Below, piece by piece: positions 1 to 8,061 of a stretch of DNA of 52,635 nucleotides (its first letter is position 1; each line of letters begins with the position of its first letter). Source of the DNA: Bacilli bacterium (GTDB taxonomy: Bacteria > Bacillota_I > Bacilli_A > ML615J-28 > CAG-313). The stretch is taken from NCBI GenBank assembly GCA_017463365.1, contig JAFTPH010000045.1:1-52635 (forward strand), given 5' to 3'. The notes beneath the pieces are model-generated. The model was not told where the DNA came from. It did not search any database and was given only the letters and a program-made list of their open reading frames with translations. The translations under genes and the position numbers were made by a program.

Positions 1-72
1 ATATTTTTCAACTTCTGAAGCTAATAAAGCTTCATAAACTTTAAGGGTGAAAGGCCCATTTTTGCGTACCAT
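1..72 (-). CDS. possible 5' end of a CDS running off the left edge
   Basis: An ATG at 72 on the minus strand opens 24 uninterrupted codons to the window edge, beginning MVRKNGPFTLKVYEALLASE. An in-frame TAA lies just upstream, so this ATG is the first possible start. There is no convincing Shine-Dalgarno, and the region upstream is very AT-rich. The family cannot be recognised from this fragment. It lies downstream of the rRNA methyltransferase gene on the same strand. Confidence 0.35.
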   Translation of the reverse strand, partial: MVRKNGPFTLKVYEALLASEVEKY

Positions 73-140
73 AAATTTATAAAATTGTAATTATAAAATA
101 ATTATAATCTAATTGCTTGATTTATTTATAGTAGGCTTTT

Positions 141-875
141 TTACTTATTTATTAAATAGTAAGCTATTATTCCTGCACTCATCGCTACATTTAGGGATTC
201 AACATCATTATGCATTGTAATCTTTACTACTTTATCAGCAAGTTTAAGATATTTATCATTAACACCTCTTGCTTCATTACCAAATACGATGGCGAATTTT
301 TCCATTCTAGCAAGTGTAGTTACATCACTTGCATCTCTTAAAGATGTTACTAAAACAGGAATATCTTTTTTCTTTAATTCTAATAAAGTTTTTTCTAAGT
401 CGCATCTAAAAATAGGAAGTCTAAATATTGCTCCTTGAGTTGCTCTTAATACTTTATCATTGTATTCATCAACTGTATCTGGACTAACAATTAAAGCATC
501 GATCCCTAAGGCCAAAGAACTTCTCATTATTGTTCCTAAATTTCCAGGATCAGCTACATCATCTAAAACCAAATACTTATGATAATCCTTCATTTCAAAC
601 TTGGGCATTTTAACAATTCCAATAATACCTTGAGGTTCGATAGTTGATGATAGTTTTTTAATAACTATATCTGTTGTTTTTATAATATCAATATTAGAAT
701 AATTTAAATTTTCATCAGTTGTTAAAACTTGGACTAAACAATTATTTTTATAAGCTTCTTCAACTAAATGATATCCTTCCACAATAAACATTTGTTTTTC
801 AATACGATTCTTTTTATTTTTTAAAAGGGCTAATTCTTTTATTAACGGGTTAGTTACCGATGTTATTACCTTCAT
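141..875 (-). CDS. TrmH/SpoU-family RNA methyltransferase
   Basis: This 244-residue protein is probably a SAM-dependent 2'-O-ribose methyltransferase of tRNA or rRNA. The N-terminus (VITSVTNPLIKELALLKNKK...FIVEGYHLVEEA) is the substrate-binding domain typical of the RlmB/YsgA-like branch. The SPOUT knot motifs are visible in order: DDVADPGNLGTIMRSS near residue 105, IVFGNEARGV near 195, and ESLNVAMSAGIIAYYL at the C-terminus. The length is normal for the family. The gene starts 1 base after the upstream membrane-protein gene stops, so the two are likely co-transcribed and translationally coupled. The exact methylated nucleotide cannot be told from sequence. Confidence 0.9.
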   Translation of the reverse strand: MKVITSVTNPLIKELALLKNKKNRIEKQMFIVEGYHLVEEAYKNNCLVQVLTTDENLNYSNIDIIKTTDIVIKKLSSTIEPQGIIGIVKMPKFEMKDYHKYLVLDDVADPGNLGTIMRSSLALGIDALIVSPDTVDEYNDKVLRATQGAIFRLPIFRCDLEKTLLELKKKDIPVLVTSLRDASDVTTLARMEKFAIVFGNEARGVNDKYLKLADKVVKITMHNDVESLNVAMSAGIIAYYLINK

Positions 876-876
876 A

Positions 877-1455
877 TTAATCCTTAATCATTTGATATGT
901 CATATCAATAACTACGAAGTAAGAAATTGCAAAATTAATTAAAATATATATTATTTGACCTAAGAAAACCCATTTGAAAGCTTTTTTATCTTCTTCTGTT
1001 TTTTTGAAAGCAAATAATTTTAAAATTATTGAGATAATTATTAATAAAACAGGATAGATTACATAACATGAAACAATACCAATATATTTTAAAATATTAC
1101 TGATATTTTCAAATAATCCAGCAGTATAAGCTACTTTAAATACCTCAAATCCAACTAATTGTTGTAGGAAATATAATCCTGAAAAGAAAACAAATAAAGC
1201 ATAAATCCAAACAAAGATATTAACTTTATCAAAAAATGTTTTTTCAGTAGCTTCTTCCATTACAAATTCTGCATCTACTTCAACATAATCATCTAAAAAA
1301 TCGTATTCTTCTTTGATTAAATTAATTTCTTCTTCTGTATAAGTTGTATTACCGCTGAAGTAATCTTCATTATACTGATTTAATTTTTTTAGAAGCTCTT
1401 CTTTTCTTTCAATGGCTTCTTCACGAGTTTGTGGAATATTAAATTTTTCTTGCAT
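877..1455 (-). CDS. small membrane protein with acidic N-terminal domain, function unknown
   Basis: The protein has 192 residues. The first ~75 are charged and acidic with many Glu and look helical. They are followed by about three hydrophobic membrane segments, near 80-100, 118-148 and 163-185. I do not recognise a family. The start is supported by AAAGGAG 6 bases upstream of the ATG. A promoter with an extended -10 lies at 1486-1514. The gene abuts the TrmH-type methyltransferase gene downstream, which suggests co-expression but not a shared function. Confidence 0.7.
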   Translation of the reverse strand: MQEKFNIPQTREEAIERKEELLKKLNQYNEDYFSGNTTYTEEEINLIKEEYDFLDDYVEVDAEFVMEEATEKTFFDKVNIFVWIYALFVFFSGLYFLQQLVGFEVFKVAYTAGLFENISNILKYIGIVSCYVIYPVLLIIISIILKLFAFKKTEEDKKAFKWVFLGQIIYILINFAISYFVVIDMTYQMIKD

Positions 1456-1485
1456 ATTGAACTCCTTTGTTGTTTAATATATGTT

Positions 1486-1514
1486 ATTATACCATATTTT
1501 ATCTTATTACGCAA
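1486..1514 (-). promoter_or_regulatory. sigma-A promoter for the membrane protein / TrmH pair
   Basis: On the minus strand TTGCGT (1514-1509) is separated by 17 bases from TATAAT (1491-1486), with TG one base before the -10 (extended -10). It lies between the AbiEii toxin stop and the 877-1455 gene, so this pair has its own promoter. Confidence 0.6.
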
Positions 1515-1521
1515 CCAAAAA

Positions 1522-2430
1522 TTATATTTCAAATACTTTACTATCAATTATCTTTTGAATTGCTGAAATTGCTTCATTATAGCTAACAACTTTTGATAAC
1601 AAGATCTCGGTAGCATTTTCATAATCTTTTTTATAATATTTGGTATCTATTATTTTTTGAAGTAATTCATTAATATTTATATTTTCTTTAGCGGAATAGC
1701 TTTTTATTCCGTCTTTTCTTTCTTCTCTTACCCTTATCATCAATTCTTTTAAATTTTCATCCAACTTTACCACTGTTACTAGTCTTGATAAATCATAGAT
1801 GTGACGTGATAATCTTTCTGTTCTACCATCTATCATGTAATCGCATATCGCAAACACTTTATCAATAAGTGTTCTTTCTAAAGATTGAACATTAATATCA
1901 AAAGGAAACAACTCGTATTTTTCAACAGCAATAAGATTACTTTTTTCCAAAAGATAGTCGTAAATGATTGATGTAGCTTGTCTTACTTCACTTGGATATG
2001 CTTTTGATATATAAGTTGTCTCAACTAAAAGCAATGGTTTAATACTAGTAGAAGGATATTTTATAGGATATTCAATCTTATAACAATTAAAGTTTCTTCT
2101 ACTTCTTATTTCTTCGATATTTGTTATATCAAATTTTATTTTTTCACAAACATTTATCATTTCTTTTTTTAAATGTCTTTTCTGACCTTGAGTTAAACAT
2201 TTTTCATTTAGTGTTAGATCAATATCTTCAGAAAATCGATTTATTAGTTTATAGCATTTTGATAAAGATGTTCCACCTTTAAATACTATATTAGGTACAC
2301 TTTTAACCAATTCTTTTAAAATTAGTGTAACATAATAATCTTTCTCGACTAAAGATGGATCAATATTGTAATGATTACTTACAATTCTAATTAAATTTAT
2401 AAATTCTTTTTCATTGTTGTGCAATTTCAT
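1522..2430 (-). CDS. AbiEii/AbiGii-family nucleotidyltransferase toxin
   Basis: This 302-residue protein is the toxin half of an AbiE-type (type IV) toxin-antitoxin / abortive infection system. The nucleotidyltransferase signature is clear: VFKGGTSLSKCYKLINRFSE near residues 48-67, followed by DIDLTL, which gives the GG-S and D-x-D metal-binding motifs. An upstream Lys in the VEKDYY motif near residue 30 is also typical. Family members characterised elsewhere transfer nucleotides to tRNA acceptor ends; that activity is inferred here. The reading frame overlaps the 3' end of the antitoxin gene by 20 bases, so the pair is translationally coupled in the classical antitoxin-first order. The gene looks intact, about family length (~300 aa). 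No hairpin terminator is evident after it. Confidence 0.88.
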   Translation of the reverse strand: MKLHNNEKEFINLIRIVSNHYNIDPSLVEKDYYVTLILKELVKSVPNIVFKGGTSLSKCYKLINRFSEDIDLTLNEKCLTQGQKRHLKKEMINVCEKIKFDITNIEEIRSRRNFNCYKIEYPIKYPSTSIKPLLLVETTYISKAYPSEVRQATSIIYDYLLEKSNLIAVEKYELFPFDINVQSLERTLIDKVFAICDYMIDGRTERLSRHIYDLSRLVTVVKLDENLKELMIRVREERKDGIKSYSAKENININELLQKIIDTKYYKKDYENATEILLSKVVSYNEAISAIQKIIDSKVFEI

Positions 2431-3043
2431 ATAATACCCCGCTTATTACTAAATTTTTCATTGTCTTTGCGGGAAAATACGATGCTAAATCGTAAATCAT
2501 TTTAATATTAATTTTATTTTCCTTGATAAATTCCTTTATACTTTTTTGTATTGTATTATTTTCCTTATATTGTTTTAAATTTATCTTATTAAAAAGCTCC
2601 ATAAGAGTATATCCATAAACATTTTCTTTGTTAATTTGTACCCTTGCTTTTCTAAGAATTACTTTCCGCCCTCCTATCTCTATTTCACGTATATCCCGTG
2701 ATTCTTTATTGGTGATTACTTCGATTTTGTTTGGCACTTGATAGCTTATTAAAAAATTCAAATCAATTACGCTTTTTCCGTATATTCCAAATATTTCTCC
2801 TTCATCTTGAATATATTTACGTTTAACAACTTCATTGACCGTAATTGATGTGTGACCAAATTCGCTATTTGTAGGAATATAGTATATTCCCATATCAAAT
2901 CTAATAAGACTCTTTTTGTTTATCTCTTCAGAAATTAGTTGATATACCCTTTGTCGTGAATAATCATTCATGCATTTCAATATATCTTCCGTAAAGATTG
3001 GTGTATCATAACCATATCGATCTAATAACCTTTTTATTAACAT
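2411..3043 (-). CDS. AbiEi-type antitoxin / transcriptional regulator (DUF6088-like)
   Basis: The protein has 210 residues. The N-terminal ~60 form a winged-helix-like region (DYSRQRVYQLISEEINKKSLIRFDMGIYYIP), as in AbiEi antitoxins, which bind and repress their own promoter. The rest matches the DUF6088/AbiEi C-terminal pattern (GYTLMELFNKI, then helices). The start is set by AGAGGTG five bases before the ATG at 3043. It is the first gene of a two-gene operon with the AbiEii toxin. A TTGACA-17-TATAAT promoter and a pair of inverted TAGACAA/TTGTCTA repeats lie directly upstream, consistent with negative autoregulation. Family assignment is from pattern recognition, not from a search. Confidence 0.8.
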   Translation of the reverse strand: MLIKRLLDRYGYDTPIFTEDILKCMNDYSRQRVYQLISEEINKKSLIRFDMGIYYIPTNSEFGHTSITVNEVVKRKYIQDEGEIFGIYGKSVIDLNFLISYQVPNKIEVITNKESRDIREIEIGGRKVILRKARVQINKENVYGYTLMELFNKINLKQYKENNTIQKSIKEFIKENKINIKMIYDLASYFPAKTMKNLVISGVLYEIAQQ

Positions 3044-3062
3044 TTTATCACCTCTTTCAAAT

Positions 3063-3129
3063 TAGACAATTTTGAAGTTTTTATTTTAATATTTGTCTAT
3101 ATTATAATATTTTTACTTCTTTTTGTCAA
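3063..3129 (-). promoter_or_regulatory. AbiE operon promoter and candidate antitoxin operator
   Basis: TTGACA (3129-3124), 17-base spacer, TATAAT (3106-3101) on the minus strand. Just downstream, TTGTCTA (3093-3099) and TAGACAA (3063-3069) form a perfect 7-bp inverted repeat with a 23-base gap. This covers the transcription start and leader, where an AbiEi repressor would bind. Confidence 0.6.
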
Positions 3130-3218
3130 TATATTTTGTGATAGATTCAAATAAAATTAATATTTTTTTCTCCCGCATTTATATACTACGCAGAATATCA
3201 TTTTTTTACTTTATTTTT

Positions 3219-3255
3219 TTTAAAATAAAAAAGCACAAAAATAAATTTGTGCTTT
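3219..3255 (-). terminator. intrinsic terminator of the SASP gene
   Basis: Stem TTTGTGCTTT/AAAGCACAAA (arms 3230-3239 and 3246-3255), followed on the minus strand by TTTTATTTTA. It lies 19 bases after the SASP stop codon. Confidence 0.8.
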
Positions 3256-3273
3256 AATATTAATCTTGCATGA

Positions 3274-3477
3274 CTATTTTGATTTTAATTGAGATTGAGC
3301 CATAGAAACAAGACGTCTTGTGATTTCACCACCAACTGTACCATTTTGACGTGCAGTTGCATCTGGTCCTAAGTTAACACCTAATTCGTTAGCAATTTCA
3401 TATTTCATTTGAGAAACGGCATTTTCAGCTCCTGGAACTGCTAATTTATTCTTGCTGCTGTAAGATGAATTATTCAT
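3274..3477 (-). CDS. alpha/beta-type small acid-soluble spore protein
   Basis: The product is a 67-residue SASP. It coats and protects spore DNA and is cleaved by the GPR protease on germination. The core is diagnostic: [15 protein letters not shown] contains the GPR-type cleavage context, and [19 protein letters not shown] is the second conserved helix. I place the start at the ATG at 3477, 7 bases after a perfect AGGAGG, which removes six residues from the longest possible frame. The gene is monocistronic with its own terminator. A forespore (sigma-G) promoter is expected but I did not see a confident one. This gene is direct evidence that the host makes endospores. Confidence 0.95.
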   Translation of the reverse strand: MNNSSYSSKNKLAVPGAENAVSQMKYEIANELGVNLGPDATARQNGTVGGEITRRLVSMAQSQLKSK

Positions 3478-3554
3478 TGTTTCACCTCCTGTCAAAATTA
3501 TTATGGACTAAAAATTAGCTTTTATAACAATTTTTTACTGGAAGTTTTTACCAA

Positions 3555-4766
3555 TTAGAATAAGTCTTCAGTTTTAAATACTTCGTATTTTTTATCACTT
3601 CTAAGTCTAATTACTTCGGTATTTTCTAATGCTTCTTCAATTAACGTTTGATAATCAAATTTGTTTTCTTCGTTTATAGCTACCTCAAGTTTTGGTTTAA
3701 TTTGAGGGTGTTTTGGAACAAATACTGTACAACAATCTTCATATGGTCGAATAGATATATCATATGTTCCAATCTTCATTGATTTTTCAATAATATCACT
3801 CTTATCTAGAGTAGCTAGAGGTCTGATAACTGGCATATTAGTTACATTATTAATTACTGCCATACTTTCAAGTGTTTGGCTTGCGACTTGACCAACGCTT
3901 TCTCCATTAACAATTGCTTGAGCACCTTGTTTGTTAGCTAAGCTTTCGGCGATACGATACATCATTCTTCGCATAACTGTAATTCCATAATCTTCGCGTA
4001 CATGTTTATATATCTCATCTTGTATTTTTGTGAAAGGCACAACATGTAAATTGATATTTTGGTTGCTTGTATAAATTGTTAATTCTTGAAGTAAATCAAC
4101 AACCTTTTGTAAGGCCATATCAGAAGTATGAGGAGGGGATGCAAAATGAACAGCTTCAACATCCATTCCTTTTTTAATTACTTCGTATCCCGCAATAACG
4201 CTATCAATACCACCACTAATCATCAACATTGTTTTACCAAGAATACCTGCTGGGAAACCTCCTAGCCCCATAATAATATCCGTAAAGATAAATGTTCCTT
4301 CATAACGAACATCTATATTTAAGATAAAATCCGGGTTATGAACATCAGCTTTTAAACCTTGTAAGTTTCTAAATAACTCACGACTCACTTCTTTAGTGAT
4401 TTCTTGGGAAGTCATTGGGAAATTTTTATCTCCCCTATTTGTATCTACTTTAAATTTAGCATTTTGATAATCTTTTTCTTTTAAAACTTCGATTGCGAGT
4501 TTCTTAATATCTTCGATATTTGATTCACATCTAGCTACAACTGAAAATGAATAAATTCCGGGAATCTTTTTTAGAATCGGAATAATTGGTAATTCGCTTT
4601 CTCCATTTAAAATAATGTAAAAACGAAGTCCTCTTGCTTCAAACGTTAAATTGGGAAAAGCTTTTAATGCTCTTTCAATATGATTATTAATTTTTTTGAT
4701 AAATTGATTGCGGTTAGATTTTTTCAAACTAAGTTCACCGTATCTAATTAAAATATGATCATTCAT
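3555..4766 (-). CDS. thiI: tRNA 4-thiouridine synthase ThiI
   Basis: ThiI activates U8 of tRNA with ATP and inserts sulfur; it may also supply sulfur for thiazole synthesis. In 403 residues the order is N-terminal ferredoxin-like region (ILIRYGELSLKK), THUMP domain, and a PP-loop ATPase with SGGIDS at about 184-189. A conserved Cys pair follows in YEDCCTVFVPKHP. It lacks the C-terminal rhodanese domain of the E. coli protein, as is usual in Bacilli. The start at 4766 has GTAGGAAA upstream and drops 17 residues of the longest frame. It lies 16 bases downstream of a NifS-like desulfurase, the same partnership as nifZ-thiI in Bacillus. Confidence 0.95.
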   Translation of the reverse strand: MNDHILIRYGELSLKKSNRNQFIKKINNHIERALKAFPNLTFEARGLRFYIILNGESELPIIPILKKIPGIYSFSVVARCESNIEDIKKLAIEVLKEKDYQNAKFKVDTNRGDKNFPMTSQEITKEVSRELFRNLQGLKADVHNPDFILNIDVRYEGTFIFTDIIMGLGGFPAGILGKTMLMISGGIDSVIAGYEVIKKGMDVEAVHFASPPHTSDMALQKVVDLLQELTIYTSNQNINLHVVPFTKIQDEIYKHVREDYGITVMRRMMYRIAESLANKQGAQAIVNGESVGQVASQTLESMAVINNVTNMPVIRPLATLDKSDIIEKSMKIGTYDISIRPYEDCCTVFVPKHPQIKPKLEVAINEENKFDYQTLIEEALENTEVIRLRSDKKYEVFKTEDLF

Positions 4767-4782
4767 AGTATTTCCTACTTTT

Positions 4783-5898
4783 CTATTTAAATTCTTTAAG
4801 TCTTTTAATAAACTCATCTATTTCTTCTTTAGTTGTTACATATGATAAACTAATTCTAAGTGATGTCACAGCACGTCGTTCATCATGAAACATGGCGTAA
4901 ACTGTTTTTTCCGGTTTTTTAATTTTTGAATTACATGCACTTCCTGCCGCAACATATATTTCATATTTTTCTAAATAGTGAATAAATGTTTCACTTTCCG
5001 TATTTAAAATACTAATATTTAAAATATATGGTGAGGCATCTTCACTACTATTAATTAAAACATTAGGAATATTTTTAAGTTGTTCTCTAAAATATTTTTG
5101 TAATTCTTTAACATATATATAATGTTTATCGCGGCTTGCTGTAATTAGTTTTAAAGCTTTAGTGGTTGCTGCTGACAAAGCAACATCAATTGTACCAGGT
5201 CTAATACCTTCTTGTTGTGTTGCACCTTTTAAAACTCCTTGTAAATTAATTTTATTATTAATTATTAAAGCTCCACTTGACTTTAAACCATTTATCTTAT
5301 GTGAACTAAGTGTAAACATATCGACATTGTTAAAATCAAATGTTGGTTTTATTTTTCCAATCCCTTGTACCGCATCAACATGTAATTTACATCTTGGATA
5401 TTGTTTAACAATTTTAATAACTTCTTCAATTGGTTCAATAGTTCCAACAATATTATTAACCCACATTGTTGATACTAATATAGTATTATTATTAATATTT
5501 TGTTTTAGTTCTTCTAAATTTATTATTCCTTTTTCATCAACCGATAAATAAGTAACTTTAAATCCTTTTTTTTCTAAATCTTCAAAACAAGACATTACTG
5601 AGGGATGTTCAATTTTAGTTGTAATAATATTCTTATCTTGATTTAGATAATTATTACATATTCCGTATATTGCTAAATTATTAGCTTCCGTTGCTCCTGA
5701 GGTAAAATATATTTTTTTGTTTTGTAAATTTAAAACTTCAAGAATATCTTTTTCACACTTTTGAAATAAATTATTAGTTATAACTCCTGCTTTATAAATA
5801 CTAGATGGATTTGACCAATAATCTGCGTTGATTTTTTGATATAAAGCTAATACTTCTTCATTTGGTTTAGATGTTGCTGTATAATCAAAATATATCAT
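4783..5898 (-). CDS. cysteine desulfurase (NifS/IscS family), sulfur donor to ThiI
   Basis: A PLP enzyme that takes sulfur from cysteine to give a persulfide. The 371 residues show the fold-type I pattern: IYFDYTATSKP at the N-terminus, FTSGATEANNLA, TTKIEHPSV, HVDAVQGIGK, and SSHKINGLKSSG with the PLP lysine. The catalytic-loop cysteine is in AAGSACNSK near 320. The short loop and the placement 16 bases before thiI argue for a dedicated 4-thiouridine desulfurase (NifZ/YrvO-like) rather than the Suf/Isc enzyme. ATG start, same strand as thiI, one transcript likely. Confidence 0.92.
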   Translation of the reverse strand: MIYFDYTATSKPNEEVLALYQKINADYWSNPSSIYKAGVITNNLFQKCEKDILEVLNLQNKKIYFTSGATEANNLAIYGICNNYLNQDKNIITTKIEHPSVMSCFEDLEKKGFKVTYLSVDEKGIINLEELKQNINNNTILVSTMWVNNIVGTIEPIEEVIKIVKQYPRCKLHVDAVQGIGKIKPTFDFNNVDMFTLSSHKINGLKSSGALIINNKINLQGVLKGATQQEGIRPGTIDVALSAATTKALKLITASRDKHYIYVKELQKYFREQLKNIPNVLINSSEDASPYILNISILNTESETFIHYLEKYEIYVAAGSACNSKIKKPEKTVYAMFHDERRAVTSLRISLSYVTTKEEIDEFIKRLKEFK

Positions 5899-5990
5899 TT
5901 TTCATCAACTCCTTAGTATTTATTATACAAAAAAAGCAAAATTTTTGCAATATATAAGAAAAAAATATATAATATATATGAGGTGAGATG

Positions 5991-6248
5991 ATGAAACATA
6001 TAGACTACCAAACAGCAGGGGTTTGTGCCCGATTAATAAGTTTCGATTTAAAGGATGATAACACGATCACTAATTTAGTCTTTACTGGAGGATGTAACGG
6101 TAATCTTAAAGCTATTTCTAAGTTATTAGAAGGAACAAAAGCAGAAGATGCAATCCGCATTTTAAAAGGTAATACTTGTGGACCACGTTCTACAAGCTGT
6201 GCCGATCAATTATCTAAAGCATTAGCTGAAGCAATTGAACAAAACTAA
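5991..6248 (+). CDS. TSCPD domain protein (TIGR03905-like)
   Basis: A small 85-residue protein of the TSCPD family, related to the C-terminal domain of vitamin B12-dependent ribonucleotide reductases. Conserved features are VCARLISFDL, FTGGCNGNLKAISKLLEG, and the Cys-containing NTCGPRSTSCADQLSKAL. Four Cys suggest metal or redox binding; the function is unknown. Of two adjacent ATGs I choose 5991, because GAGGTG then sits 5 bases away. It has its own terminator at 6263-6292 and stands divergent from the desulfurase gene. Confidence 0.85.
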   Translation: MKHIDYQTAGVCARLISFDLKDDNTITNLVFTGGCNGNLKAISKLLEGTKAEDAIRILKGNTCGPRSTSCADQLSKALAEAIEQN

Positions 6249-6262
6249 ACAATTAAAAGATA

Positions 6263-6292
6263 AAGCTTAAGGATTTCCTTAAGCTTATTTTT
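6263..6292 (+). terminator. intrinsic terminator after the TSCPD gene
   Basis: Perfect 11-bp stem AAGCTTAAGGA (6263-6273) / TCCTTAAGCTT (6276-6286) with a tight loop, followed by ATTTTT. Confidence 0.85.
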
Positions 6293-6310
6293 AAAATTAT
6301 TATTTTTCTT

Positions 6311-6339
6311 TTGAAAAACTAATTTTTTTGTGGTATAAT
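6311..6339 (+). promoter_or_regulatory. strong sigma-A promoter for the small lipoprotein gene
   Basis: TTGAAA (6311-6316), exactly 17 bases, then TATAAT (6334-6339) with an extended TGG before the -10. The expected start site is about 30 bases upstream of an AAAGGAGG ribosome site. Confidence 0.8.
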
Positions 6340-6378
6340 TTAATTACCAAAAAAACAATAAAAGGAGGAATGAAAAAA

Positions 6379-6738
6379 ATGAAAAGAGTTTTAAAACTTA
6401 CTAGTCTTGCTTTAGTTGCATTATTCGCAGTATTTACTTTAGTTGGATGTTCAAAAATTAATGAAGATTTCGCAGCTGAAATCAATGAAAAAGCTGAAGC
6501 AAAAGAAAACTACACTTATGATCAATTAGTTGAAAAACTAGGTAAGCCAACAGTTGATGTTTCTGGAAGTTTAGGAAATCTTTTAGGTGTTACTGGTGTA
6601 TGTACATGGGCAGATGGTTATGAAACAGCTGAAGAAATGGAAGCTGCTTTAGAAGATGGAAAAACAGTTAAAACATTAGTTGTTACTTTCTTAAATGATA
6701 GAGCTACTGCTGCTGAATATGAAGAATTAACTAAATAG
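6379..6738 (+). CDS. small secreted lipoprotein, unknown function
   Basis: A 120-residue protein with a lipoprotein signal peptide: Lys/Arg N-terminus, hydrophobic core and lipobox LVGC with Cys24. The mature part starts with a charged helix, then YTYDQLVEKLGKP (a segment reminiscent of small BLIP/SmpA-like domains), then EDGKTVKTLVVTF near the end. The second ATG (6379) is preferred because AAAGGAGG ends 10 bases before it, whereas the first ATG is 1 base away. The convergent gene at 6813-7229 encodes a lipoprotein of similar size and pattern. Function unknown; surface location is inferred from the lipobox. Confidence 0.8.
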   Translation: MKRVLKLTSLALVALFAVFTLVGCSKINEDFAAEINEKAEAKENYTYDQLVEKLGKPTVDVSGSLGNLLGVTGVCTWADGYETAEEMEAALEDGKTVKTLVVTFLNDRATAAEYEELTK

Positions 6739-6749
6739 TTGTTAAAAGA

Positions 6750-6785
6750 AAAGACAAATCCCTTAAAGGGGTTTGCCTTTTTTTA
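6750..6785 (+). terminator. terminator between convergent lipoprotein genes
   Basis: Stem AAGACAAATCCC / GGGGTTTGCCTT (one mismatch, one G-U) around loop TTAAA, followed by TTTTTTT on the plus strand. It may act weakly for the convergent gene ending at 6813. Confidence 0.75.
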
Positions 6786-6812
6786 ATACAGCGTTAAAAA
6801 TGTTAGGATTTG

Positions 6813-7229
6813 TTATTTCAAATCTTTCAACGAAACGGCTTTTTTTTCAGCATGAACTGCATCAATAACAACTTTTTCGTACCACTCCATTTCCAACGTT
6901 TCCTCGTTCAAACGTTGAAATTTTCTAGTTGTTTCTTCAAAGTAAACGAAAACTCCGACTACCTCTTTGCCATTTTCAATATCTTGTTTTACTTCATCAA
7001 GAGTATCGTAATTTGGAACCCAAAGGGAGATATGCGTTGTTTCTGATGTTCTGCGAACATTAATGGGGGATTTAAATCGCGTTAATACATCAGATTCAAC
7101 CATCGGGTTTTGATCTAAATACCTTTGGTTGATTTCATCTATTGTGGTATCTAGGGGGGATCCACAAGATGTTAAAATTAATATAAACCACAGTAATAAA
7201 ATACTGAAAAGGCCTTTTTTAATTTTCAT
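6813..7229 (-). CDS. small secreted lipoprotein, possible distant relative of the 6379 product
   Basis: The protein has 138 residues with a lipoprotein signal (MKIKKGLFSILLLWFILILT, then SCGSP, lipobox Cys22). The mature part has TLDEVKQDIENGKEVVGVFVYF, which parallels TAEEMEAALEDGKTVKTLVVTF in the convergent lipoprotein and suggests one shared fold. The start at 7229 is set by AAGGTG six bases upstream and overlaps the end of the upstream YwaF-like gene by 11 bases. It is therefore the third gene of a leftward operon with two YwaF-like membrane proteins. Function unknown. Confidence 0.75.
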   Translation of the reverse strand: MKIKKGLFSILLLWFILILTSCGSPLDTTIDEINQRYLDQNPMVESDVLTRFKSPINVRRTSETTHISLWVPNYDTLDEVKQDIENGKEVVGVFVYFEETTRKFQRLNEETLEMEWYEKVVIDAVHAEKKAVSLKDLK

Positions 7230-8061
7230 GACATTCACCTTCAAATCTATTAAATTGCTTTATATTGAATGCTTTAAATACTATTTTATATATTACCAAA
7301 AATAAATATATAATTCCTAAATATAATCCCATAATTAAGATAGTAAATACAAATCTTAAATTTAATTTACCAAAAAAATCTGAGATTTGGGGTAAGAGCG
7401 GAGCTCCATATCCATGCATATATAACATATAATCTACCCATTTATTACCATTTAAATACATAATATAATTAACTGGTATAACAATTAACGAGAAGATTAA
7501 AACTGGAAGAAAGGCTTTAAAAGCACTTTTTAAATTAGGAACATAATATCTAGTAGATACAATGAATATTCCCGTAAACACCATTAAAAAGTGATAATTT
7601 AACGATGTAAATGATGCGTAACTGAAGAAAGGATAATCATTGAAAATTGGCGGTAAAAAGAAATTTGTCGCTCCAGCAAACACTCCAAGGGTTGTTAAAA
7701 ACGCTAAAGCACACTCTTTTACCTTTCCTTTTCCCCATCCAGCAAACGGTAATACATATATAAACATACTACAAGTGTAAAGGGGTAATAACCCTGTTAC
7801 ATTAAAGCCATGTCCTAAGGTAATATCCCAGTATGATTCCCATACTATTTTAATAACTTCTAAAATAGGAATTATTATTGATAACACTTTTAGATATGTT
7901 TCGATATTCTTATTTTTAGTGTTTTTAAAGAAAACACATAACAGTATAATCGTCGAAATAGCTACAACTATAAAGATTATATGTGGAAGACTCCACAACA
8001 CATTTTGCTTATATTCATCAGGTATAAAATCTTTATAATCAAAAAAATTATAATTAAACAT
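7219..8061 (-). CDS. YwaF/TMEM164-like multi-pass membrane protein (first paralogue)
   Basis: A 280-residue protein with about seven hydrophobic segments, matching the YwaF family (TIGR02206), related to eukaryotic TMEM164. Two conserved elements can be seen: LLPLYTCSMFIYVLPF with Cys near 102, and NYHFLMVFTGI with His near 163. TMEM164 in animals has been described as an acyltransferase using a conserved Cys; that role here is only an inference. The gene overlaps its paralogue upstream by 8 bases and the lipoprotein gene downstream by 11, so the three form one tight operon. Confidence 0.75.
   Translation of the reverse strand: MFNYNFFDYKDFIPDEYKQNVLWSLPHIIFIVVAISTIILLCVFFKNTKNKNIETYLKVLSIIIPILEVIKIVWESYWDITLGHGFNVTGLLPLYTCSMFIYVLPFAGWGKGKVKECALAFLTTLGVFAGATNFFLPPIFNDYPFFSYASFTSLNYHFLMVFTGIFIVSTRYYVPNLKSAFKAFLPVLIFSLIVIPVNYIMYLNGNKWVDYMLYMHGYGAPLLPQISDFFGKLNLRFVFTILIMGLYLGIIYLFLVIYKIVFKAFNIKQFNRFEGECHEN

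Noticed and set aside
5162-5551. A 129-residue plus-strand frame inside the cysteine desulfurase gene
   Set aside because: It lies wholly opposite a clear PLP enzyme with all motifs, and lacks a ribosome site.
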